DNA of 6,815 bases from Leptotrichia sp. oral taxon 215 (GTDB lineage Bacteria; Fusobacteriota; Fusobacteriia; Fusobacteriales; Leptotrichiaceae), in contig CAJPML010000056.1 in NCBI GenBank assembly GCA_905371725.1, forward strand, positions 1 to 6,815, read 5' to 3'. Positions 1 to 4,904 of the stretch are shown one piece after another. The number at the start of each line of letters is the position of its first letter. Position 1 is the first letter of the stretch. A program made the translations under genes and the position numbers. The notes beneath the pieces are model-generated. The model made no database searches. It saw nothing but the letters and a program-made list of their open reading frames with translations, and was not told the DNA's origin.

Positions 1-19
1 AATTAATCATTAACAAAAA

Positions 20-286
20 TTAGTTTGCCAATGCATTAACTTTTAACGTAAGTCTTGATTTTTTTCTTGAAACAGTATTTTTCTTAAGAACACCTTTAGT
101 TACTGCCTTATCTAATTCTTTATATGCAACTTGCAATGCTGCTTTAGCTTCGTCGACATTTTTAGCTTCAACAGCAGAAAGAACTTTTTTCACGAATGTT
201 TTAACTCTGCTTTTTATTGATTTATTTCTAGCAGCGTTTCTTTCTCCAATAAATACTCTTTTTTTAGATGATTTTGAGTGTGCCAT
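20..286 (-). CDS. rpsT: 30S ribosomal protein S20
   Basis: Small basic protein of 88 aa that binds 16S rRNA in the 30S subunit and helps early assembly. The whole family pattern is present: N-terminal MAHSKSSKKR, RNKSIKSRVKT around residues 20-30, and a C-terminal stretch with KGVLKKN followed by SRKKSRLTLKVN. Length is normal for the family (about 85-90 aa). The ATG at 286 is preceded by a strong Shine-Dalgarno, AAAGGAGG at 299-292, with 5 nt spacing. E. coli rpsT uses a weak UUG start linked to autoregulation; that feature is absent here. The gene has its own promoter in the gap upstream. It lies downstream of the Rnf operon on the same strand, with no functional link to it expected. Only 19 nt follow the stop, so its terminator cannot be judged. 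Confidence 0.97.
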   Translation of the reverse strand: MAHSKSSKKRVFIGERNAARNKSIKSRVKTFVKKVLSAVEAKNVDEAKAALQVAYKELDKAVTKGVLKKNTVSRKKSRLTLKVNALAN

Positions 287-413
287 GTTATCCTCCTTTC
301 AAACATTATATTTATATTTATGAATATTGCTCTATATAATATTAGACGCAAAATTACCAAAATATATTATCATTTTTTTAAAGAAAAATCAAGTCTTTTT
401 CATTTTTCTACTG
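287..413. other. Intergenic gap between the Rnf operon and rpsT
   Basis: This 127-nt AT-rich stretch is the largest non-coding segment of the window. It contains the predicted rpsT promoter and Shine-Dalgarno. I see no strong GC-rich hairpin followed by a T run on the minus strand after the upstream stop (416-414). The best stem is GAAAAA/TTTTTC (383-388 with 396-401, 7-nt loop), which is weak and overlaps the -35 box. Read-through from the Rnf operon into rpsT is therefore possible. Confidence 0.6.
364..392 (-). promoter_or_regulatory. Predicted sigma70-type promoter of rpsT
   Basis: Reading the minus strand, TTGATT (392-387) is followed after exactly 17 nt by TAATAT (369-364), a good match to -35/-10 boxes at the optimal spacing. 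Transcription would start near 357, giving a leader of about 70 nt before the rpsT ATG at 286. An alternative -10, GATAAT, lies 2 nt further upstream with a 15-nt spacer. In DNA this AT-rich such matches occur by chance, but the position in the only sizeable gap, before a highly expressed gene, supports it. Confidence 0.6.
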
Positions 414-1001
414 TTAAAAACTTTTAAAATCCACTCTTTCCATTATTTTTTTGGCAAAATAACCTGTCAACATTCCTGTAAACAATGATATTAATAACAT
501 ATACGGTAAGTAACTCACATAAAGTAAATTTGTTCTATAAACAGCTGAAGCCACTACTATCTGACCTATCATATGAAAATTTGCTCCTGCAATGCTTACT
601 CCCATTATAGAAAATTTTCCAGTTCTTTTTAAAAAACTTGAGGCAGTTAGTGAGAATAATATTCCAGTTAATGAAAACAGAAAATTTATTCCAAGCCCAT
701 TTCTCAGTATTCCGGCAAGAAATATCCTCATTACTCCTATTTTGGCTGCTTCTTTTATTCCATACACATAAAGAACTATTATTGTCACTATATTTGCCAG
801 TCCCAATTTTATTCCTGGCAAAAATAACGGAATAAATATAAAGCTTTCTGCTATCTGTAATATTATGCTTAAACTTAGAAATATCGATATTAAAAGTGCT
901 TTTCTCAACTCCCTATCAGATTCCACTCCATCTGTTTCTTTTTCTACTCTGTTATTTTTCAGCATTTTATCGTAATTTTCTTTTTTATCCATTATTTTCA
1001 A
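414..1001 (-). CDS. Gx transporter family membrane protein (heptaprenyl diphosphate synthase component I-like / EetB-like)
   Basis: Integral membrane protein of 195 aa from the chosen start. Residues 1-33 are charged and cytoplasmic; about five hydrophobic segments follow from residue 34. The family hallmark PGIKLGLANIVTI lies at residues 62-74, then GVMRIFLAGIL (89-99) and NFLFSLTGILFSL (106-118). The family is annotated as Gx transporter or as component I of heptaprenyl diphosphate synthase; its substrate is not established and it is probably not catalytic. From memory, EetB of the Listeria extracellular electron transfer locus belongs here. The start is taken as TTG at 1001 because GGAGG (1015-1011) lies 9 nt upstream. 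ATG 992 is too far from it (18 nt) and ATG 1019 overlaps it. The TTG begins 1 nt after the stop of the preceding gene. Last gene of the operon. Family is confident, role is not. Confidence 0.85.
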   Translation of the reverse strand: MKIMDKKENYDKMLKNNRVEKETDGVESDRELRKALLISIFLSLSIILQIAESFIFIPLFLPGIKLGLANIVTIIVLYVYGIKEAAKIGVMRIFLAGILRNGLGINFLFSLTGILFSLTASSFLKRTGKFSIMGVSIAGANFHMIGQIVVASAVYRTNLLYVSYLPYMLLISLFTGMLTGYFAKKIMERVDFKSF

Positions 1002-1002
1002 A

Positions 1003-1446
1003 TTAATGAACCTCCGCATCAATATCTTTCTTATTGATATTTTCCACATCTTCTATCAATATTACAACTTTATTAGGCTGACATATTATAGGTCTTGTGC
1101 TTTCATTTGTAAAACCTGCCATTGAACAGTAGTTATAAGGGGACTTTTCCTTTATTACTGCTATTTTTTTATCTCTTACTTCTATTATCATATCATCAAG
1201 TAATAGCGGATAATGTTTTTTTTTCAATGTTATTACCTGATTTTTATTCAGTCCTATTGCCATTATTTCTGTATTGTTATATTTTACAATTGCCCTGTTT
1301 CCTGTTTTTTTCACAAAGAAAATTCCAAAGAAAATTAGAAAAAATGATAAGAAAATTATGAAAAATATATACAATATATCAAATTTATTTAACAGTTTTT
1401 TTTCTCCTGTATTTTTAAAAGTTTTATTTAAAATTGTATTTGACAT
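1003..1446 (-). CDS. NusG domain II-containing membrane protein (EetA-like)
   Basis: Protein of 147 aa with a basic N-terminus, one strongly hydrophobic segment (about residues 22-45) and an extracytoplasmic domain of about 100 aa. The C-terminal part shows the NusG domain II family signature: C107-SMAGFTNESTRPII-C122-QPNKVVILIE. The two cysteines and the QPNK turn are conserved, and the pair could form a disulfide or bind a metal. It has no NGN/KOW transcription-factor region, so it is not transcription factor NusG. Such proteins recur next to ApbE, Gx transporter and Rnf or flavin genes; from memory, EetA of the Listeria electron transfer locus is related. Its molecular role is unknown; assisting electron transfer or flavoprotein assembly at the outer membrane face is an inference. 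The ATG at 1446 overlaps the apbE end by 23 nt. An upstream GTG at 1458 was rejected because it precedes the Shine-Dalgarno GGAG (1456-1453). Confidence 0.85.
   Translation of the reverse strand: MSNTILNKTFKNTGEKKLLNKFDILYIFFIIFLSFFLIFFGIFFVKKTGNRAIVKYNNTEIMAIGLNKNQVITLKKKHYPLLLDDMIIEVRDKKIAVIKEKSPYNYCSMAGFTNESTRPIICQPNKVVILIEDVENINKKDIDAEVH
1011..1015 (-). promoter_or_regulatory. Shine-Dalgarno that selects a TTG start for the Gx gene
   Basis: GGAGG on the minus strand is the strongest ribosome-binding motif near this gene. It lies inside the last codons of the preceding NusG-II gene. The in-frame codon at a normal distance (9 nt) is TTG 1001-999, so a non-ATG start coupled to termination of the upstream gene is preferred. 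Confidence 0.6.
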
Positions 1447-2581
1447 AATTTTCTCCACTTACAAGTCCTTCAGAAGACATTACATCTCCGTTTTTCATAG
1501 CCCATATAACGTCTATTTTTTCTTTTTTCCCTATTTTTTCTATAAGTGCTTTTCCTTCTTCATAAGAAAGCAGAAACAATGTTGTAGACATAAAATCTGC
1601 AAGTCCTGAATCTTCTGTTATTATACTTACTGAAGCAAAACTGTCTTCAGGCTTTAAAGTTTCAAGATTAATTACATGTCCATAAACTTTATTATCCATT
1701 ACAAAATACCTCTGATAATTTCCTGTTGTTACTATCGATGTATTTTCTGCAACAACTTTAGCAAGATAGTCATTTTTTCCATTATTATAAGGATTATTTT
1801 TATCTATATTTTTTTCATTATATAATGGCAGGGATACTCCAATACAGAATTGTTCCTTACATTTTTTCAAATCTGTTATTTCATTTTCCTTCTTTGGAAT
1901 TTTTCTTTTTCCGACGACTTTTACATTTCCTCCTGCAGATATTATAAACGATGTCATTCCTGACTTTTCCATTTTTTCTGTAACCAGTTCCACTGCATAT
2001 CCTTTTGCAACTGCTCCAACATTCAGTTTAGTACATTTTTCCTTAAGATATACTGTTGAGTTCTGCTCGTCTATCACAATGTTTTCAGGTCTTGCACATT
2101 TTTGCATTTTTTCAAGTTCTGACTGTTCCGGAAGTTTTCCTTCCGTTTTTGCCTTATCCCATAAGTCAATGACATTTCCTGCCGCTATATTGACTTTATC
2201 ACTTATTTCCCTGTTTCTTTCCAGTGTATCCTTTAATAAATTTATTATATTTTTGTCTACCTTTACAGGTTTTATTCCGGCATTTTCATTAATTGTCTTT
2301 ATATTGTTTATTCCATCAAAGTCTTCATAAGAAGTGTAAAGCTTATGAAGTTTCTCCATTTCCTGCTGATAGAATTTTACTTTTTCCTTAAATTCTTTTT
2401 CGCTTTTGTCATATCCTGATATTACATGCACTGTATCAAATAGTCCATCTACTGTTTCAGTATATATTTTTTCTTTATTATTAAAACATGAGAAAATTAG
2501 GACTGATATTAAAAATATTAGTCCCATTTTCCCAAATTTTTTCTGAATATTACTTTTGTTAATTCTTTTATTAAAATCCAT
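1424..2581 (-). CDS. apbE: FAD:protein FMN transferase, lipoprotein
   Basis: Mg2+-dependent enzyme that moves the FMN part of FAD onto a Thr in target flavoproteins such as RnfG and RnfD, forming a phosphoester bond. It acts on the outer side of the cytoplasmic membrane. The protein is 385 aa. The N-terminus has a basic stretch, a hydrophobic core (19-30) and a lipobox-like LIFSC with Cys32, so it is probably a lipoprotein. Family landmarks occur in order: NIAAGNVIDLWDKA (131-144), LNVGAVAKGYAVELV (186-200), ISAGGNVKVVG (214-224), TTGNYQRYFV (295-304), GHVIN (311-315), and LADFMSTTLFLLS (327-339) with the probable metal-binding Asp329. A hydrophilic insertion (about 226-275) is longer than I expect in this family. 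The start at 2581 has GGAG (2590-2587) 5 nt upstream; ATG 2623 would overlap rnfB. It lies 13 nt after rnfB and overlaps the next gene by 23 nt. Confidence 0.95.
   Translation of the reverse strand: MDFNKRINKSNIQKKFGKMGLIFLISVLIFSCFNNKEKIYTETVDGLFDTVHVISGYDKSEKEFKEKVKFYQQEMEKLHKLYTSYEDFDGINNIKTINENAGIKPVKVDKNIINLLKDTLERNREISDKVNIAAGNVIDLWDKAKTEGKLPEQSELEKMQKCARPENIVIDEQNSTVYLKEKCTKLNVGAVAKGYAVELVTEKMEKSGMTSFIISAGGNVKVVGKRKIPKKENEITDLKKCKEQFCIGVSLPLYNEKNIDKNNPYNNGKNDYLAKVVAENTSIVTTGNYQRYFVMDNKVYGHVINLETLKPEDSFASVSIITEDSGLADFMSTTLFLLSYEEGKALIEKIGKKEKIDVIWAMKNGDVMSSEGLVSGENYVKYNFK
1453..1456 (-). promoter_or_regulatory. Shine-Dalgarno deciding the NusG-II start
   Basis: GGAG inside the apbE coding end, 6 nt before ATG 1446. 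It rules out the GTG at 1458 as start, since that codon overlaps the motif. Confidence 0.65.
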
Positions 2582-2586
2582 TTTAT

Positions 2587-2590
2587 CTCC
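2587..2590 (-). promoter_or_regulatory. Shine-Dalgarno deciding the apbE start
   Basis: GGAG, 5 nt before ATG 2581, placed in the 13-nt gap after the rnfB stop. It favours the 385-aa product, which has a lipoprotein signal, over a 399-aa form starting inside rnfB at 2623. Confidence 0.7.
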
Positions 2591-2594
2591 GTAC

Positions 2595-2906
2595 TTATGC
2601 TTCCACCTTGATAGTTGATCCATCTACTCCTGGTGTAGTTTCCAAATATTCCTTTATTTTTTCTCTTGCGTCAGGTTTCATTGGTTTACACTGTTTCAAG
2701 GATTTAATTTCTCCATTTAGTACACCTTCTGCAAATCCACTACAACCTGGATAACCACATGCACCACAGTTAAAATTAGGTAGCATTTCATTTACCTTTG
2801 TCAATCTTTCATCTACTTTTACCTGTAAATATTTATCTGCTATTCCTAATAAAAGTCCTAAAATTGCTCCTATTAGACCTAGTGCTACTAAAGCTGATAT
2901 CTGCAT
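2595..2906 (-). CDS. rnfB: Short RnfB: membrane anchor plus one 4Fe-4S domain, no ferredoxin domains
   Basis: RnfB is the subunit that takes electrons from reduced ferredoxin and passes them to the RnfA/RnfE core. This copy has 103 aa. Residues 3-22 form the N-terminal membrane helix; then comes the conserved LPNFNCGACGYPGCSGFAEG region with cysteines 47, 50, 55 and 73 (CX2CX4CX17C), which binds one 4Fe-4S cluster. After a short helical tail (74-103, no Cys) the protein stops. Family members normally continue with at least one 2[4Fe-4S] ferredoxin-like domain (about 190 aa in gammaproteobacteria, longer in clostridia). The stop is followed after 13 nt by apbE with a proper ribosome-binding site, so there is no room for a frameshifted remainder. 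The ATG at 2906 overlaps the upstream stop (TAATG), with GGAG at 2918-2915. The identity of the domain is sure; full RnfB function is not. Confidence 0.88.
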   Translation of the reverse strand: MQISALVALGLIGAILGLLLGIADKYLQVKVDERLTKVNEMLPNFNCGACGYPGCSGFAEGVLNGEIKSLKQCKPMKPDAREKIKEYLETTPGVDGSTIKVEA

Positions 2907-3094
2907 TATTCTTTCTCCTTTCTGGCAGCAGGATGATGTCCACAGGAAAGCATTTTACATCCTCTGCACCCTGCATTTTTAATAATATCTTCACAACCTT
3001 TTGGTTTAGGTGTCTTCTTATTTAAAATATAAGTTATGATGAACATAGCTACTAAAAATAATACCCACAATATTGGTGCTAAAGCCATTTTCAT
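2906..3094 (-). CDS. Small Cys-rich single-span membrane protein, NqrM-like
   Basis: Protein of 62 aa with one membrane helix (about residues 4-24), a basic linker (NKKTPKPKG), and a tail carrying Cys34, Cys43, Cys46 and Cys51 plus His53-His54 (CX8CX2CX4CXHH). It ends in a charged ARKEKE. The layout closely resembles NqrM (DUF539), which from memory is a 60-80 aa single-span protein with four conserved Cys encoded beside apbE. NqrM is needed to mature Na+-NQR, probably by delivering iron to the site between NqrD and NqrE. RnfA and RnfE are homologues of NqrE and NqrD and are encoded just upstream, so the same job for Rnf is a reasonable inference. Alternatives are a FeoB-associated-type Cys-rich membrane protein or an unrecognised Rnf subunit. 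The start at 3094 lies 1 nt after the rnfA stop; the stop overlaps the rnfB start. Confidence 0.75.
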   Translation of the reverse strand: MKMALAPILWVLFLVAMFIITYILNKKTPKPKGCEDIIKNAGCRGCKMLSCGHHPAARKEKE

Positions 3095-3095
3095 T

Positions 3096-3668
3096 TTATA
3101 CCACCCCTGCAAATCCAAGCATAATCATTGCCATCAATGCTGAAACTATTAATGAGATAGCATTTCCTTTAAAATGTTCAGGTGTCTTTGATAACTCAAG
3201 TCTTTCCCTTATTGTCGCAAATATTAGCATTACAAGCATAAATCCTACAGGGACTGCAATTGAGTTAACTATCATCTGTGTAAAATTATAACCTTCTCTT
3301 ATATTTAAAAGAGCTGTTCCTAATACTGCACAGTTAGTAGTGATTAATGGAAGATAAACTCCCAGTGCTTTGTACAGTGCAGGTGAAAACTTTTTAATGA
3401 CCATTTCTACAAATTGTACAAGTGAAGCTATAACAAGTATGAATGTTATTAAATCCAAATATTCCATTTTATAAGGAACTAAAACTGTATAATATAGTCC
3501 ATAAGTTATTATCGACGATGAAAAAATTACAAATATTACCGCAAGTCCCATACCAAAAGAAGATTTTACGCTTTTAGACACTCCCAGAAAAGGACATACA
3601 CCAAGATATTTTGTTAAAATTATATTGTTTATCAAAACCGCTGATATAAATAACGTTACCAGTTCCAT
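3096..3668 (-). CDS. rnfA: Rnf complex membrane subunit RnfA
   Basis: Integral membrane core subunit of the Rnf complex, 190 aa, homologous to NqrE and to RnfE. About six membrane helices are evident. The two family cysteine motifs are intact: KYLGVCPFLGVS with Cys25 in the first helix and LITTNCAVLGTALL with Cys113 in the fourth. In known structures these cysteines and their RnfE counterparts hold an Fe-S cluster midway in the membrane, linking cytoplasmic and outer redox centres. N-terminal ELVTLFISAVLINNIIL is typical of the subunit. Length is normal (about 190-195 aa). The ATG at 3668 directly follows the rnfE stop (TAGATG), and the Shine-Dalgarno AAGGTGG lies in the rnfE end. Translational coupling with rnfE matches the need for a 1:1 ratio. 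Confidence 0.97.
   Translation of the reverse strand: MELVTLFISAVLINNIILTKYLGVCPFLGVSKSVKSSFGMGLAVIFVIFSSSIITYGLYYTVLVPYKMEYLDLITFILVIASLVQFVEMVIKKFSPALYKALGVYLPLITTNCAVLGTALLNIREGYNFTQMIVNSIAVPVGFMLVMLIFATIRERLELSKTPEHFKGNAISLIVSALMAMIMLGFAGVV
3101..3108 (-). promoter_or_regulatory. Shine-Dalgarno deciding the start of the small Cys-rich protein
   Basis: AGGGGTGG, coinciding with the last codons of rnfA, lies 6 nt before ATG 3094. It favours a 62-aa product over a 70-aa form from 3118 whose extra N-terminal residues would overlap the rnfA coding end and split the motif from its start codon. Confidence 0.6.
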
Positions 3669-4370
3669 CTATGCCACCTTACCTTCCTTCGCATTAACTT
3701 TTTCAGCATTTTTCTTTGCATCGTTCTTACTTTTTTCCTTAGCTTTCTTAGTCTGATTACTCTTATATATGTTAAATAATCCAGCCAATATTCCAAAGCT
3801 TAAGAATGCTCCCGCTCCTGAAGTAAAGAATGAAGCTGCATAATCTCTAAATATAGGAATGTCAAATATTACTTTTTCACTGTCAAAAAGACTTTTCAGC
3901 TTTAATCCTCCTGTTCCGAGAATTTCCCTGAATGATGCCATTAATATTAGACTCAGTCCAAATCCTATGCTTACTCCGATTGCATCCATTAATGAATCAA
4001 TTACTGTATTTTTACTTGCAAATGCTTCTGCCCTCCCTAAAACTATACAGTTTACAACTATCAGTGCAAGGAATACTCCTAATGACTCATATACTGGAAG
4101 TGCATATGCATTAAGAAGCATTTCACAAAGTTTTACCGCTGTTGCTATTACTACTATATATACCGGTATTCTTATCTGATCCGGAACTATTTTTCTTATT
4201 GCTGCAATTATTGTATTTGTCATCATAAGTACAACTGCAAATGCAACTGACATTCCTACAGCGTTTGTGAGGGAATTTGTTGTAGCCAGTGTTGGACATG
4301 TACCTAAGAACATTACAAAAACAGGATTTTCGTTTAATATTCCTGATTTAATTATATTTGACTTTTTCAT
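3669..4370 (-). CDS. rnfE: Rnf complex membrane subunit RnfE
   Basis: Membrane core partner of RnfA, 233 aa, homologous to NqrD. It shows the inverted-topology sister motifs: FLGTCPTLATTNS with Cys25, and LIVVNCIVLGRAEAFA with Cys108. A further Cys82 lies in a helix and is not a standard ligand. LMDAIGVSIGFGLSLILMASFREILGTG (about 127-154) is also characteristic. The protein ends in a lysine-rich, hydrophilic tail of nearly 30 residues (about 204-233), which I take to be cytoplasmic and unstructured. The start at 4370 follows GGAGG with 5 nt spacing, and that motif overlaps the rnfG stop (TAGGAGG). The gene then abuts rnfA. Confidence 0.96.
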   Translation of the reverse strand: MKKSNIIKSGILNENPVFVMFLGTCPTLATTNSLTNAVGMSVAFAVVLMMTNTIIAAIRKIVPDQIRIPVYIVVIATAVKLCEMLLNAYALPVYESLGVFLALIVVNCIVLGRAEAFASKNTVIDSLMDAIGVSIGFGLSLILMASFREILGTGGLKLKSLFDSEKVIFDIPIFRDYAASFFTSGAGAFLSFGILAGLFNIYKSNQTKKAKEKSKNDAKKNAEKVNAKEGKVA

Positions 4371-4379
4371 TTCTGCCTC

Positions 4380-4901
4380 CTATTTCTTATAATTTTTCTC
4401 AAAATCTTCCACTGCCGCATCAAATCCTTTTTTTAGACCTTTTGTTGTTATTGTGGCACCGCTGATTCCATCAACTTCATCCGTAACAGGTTTATCCTTA
4501 AACTGCCCCTTAAATTTAGGCTCATCCATCTTAGTTCCAAATCCTGGAGTTTCATTATGTTCAAGTGAATCAAAAGCTATATACTTTCCATCACTACTTA
4601 TAGCTACAAGAAACTTTATCTTTCCTCCATAACCTTTTGTAACTACATTATATACATATCCTGTTACTTTTCCATCTTCTTCTGCTTTAAAAACCTTTTC
4701 TATTATTGGATTTTCTTGAGAAATTTGCTCTTCTGTAAATTTTGTCTTATCATTGAACATTGCCTGCAGTTTTTTATTCTGTTTTGCAATGTTGGCATTT
4801 TTTATTGTTTCTGAAGTTAGCGAATTTGTCATTGATAAAATAAAAGCCGAAATAATACTTATTACCGCCAAAAAGAAACTTAAATACAATGATTTTTTCA
4901 T
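4380..4901 (-). CDS. rnfG: Rnf complex FMN-binding subunit RnfG
   Basis: Single-span membrane protein (173 aa) whose outer domain carries covalent FMN; homologous to NqrC. Residues 4-24 form the N-terminal helix. The FMN_bind domain follows, with GYVYNVVTKGYGGKIKFLVAIS (81-102), HNETPGFGTKM (115-125) and the flavinylation motif DGISGAT (144-150), where Thr150 is the predicted FMN-bearing residue (ApbE motif DxxSGAT). All key positions are intact. The length is slightly under the usual 180-210 aa. It starts 3 nt after rnfD, with the Shine-Dalgarno-like GGAAGGGGG run in the rnfD end. The modifying enzyme ApbE is encoded in the same operon. Confidence 0.97.
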   Translation of the reverse strand: MKKSLYLSFFLAVISIISAFILSMTNSLTSETIKNANIAKQNKKLQAMFNDKTKFTEEQISQENPIIEKVFKAEEDGKVTGYVYNVVTKGYGGKIKFLVAISSDGKYIAFDSLEHNETPGFGTKMDEPKFKGQFKDKPVTDEVDGISGATITTKGLKKGFDAAVEDFEKNYKK

Positions 4902-4904
4902 ATT

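Noticed and set aside
316..347. AATATT inverted repeats in the rpsT leader as a regulatory stem
   Set aside because: They are short self-complementary AT motifs expected by chance in this composition.
383..401. GAAAAA/TTTTTC hairpin as an intrinsic terminator
   Set aside because: The 6-bp stem has one G-C pair and a 7-nt loop, and on the minus strand only three T follow; too weak to call.
638..835. Plus-strand open frames, such as 638-835, 1122-1361, 3859-4179 and 4753-5217
   Set aside because: They are antisense to well-recognised membrane protein genes, rich in hydrophobic residues as expected for shadows, and show no family motifs or ribosome-binding sites.
2582..2623. apbE start at 2623
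   Set aside because: It would overlap rnfB and place 14 extra polar residues before the signal; ATG 2581 has GGAG 5 nt upstream.
2595..2906. RnfB shortness as a frameshift with the rest in another frame
   Set aside because: Only 13 nt separate the stop from the apbE start, and no cysteine-rich ferredoxin motif is seen in any frame in 1424-2600.
3095..3118. Longer 70-aa start for the small Cys-rich protein at 3118
   Set aside because: The extra residues come from the rnfA 3' end read in another frame, and the Shine-Dalgarno at 3108-3101 points to ATG 3094.
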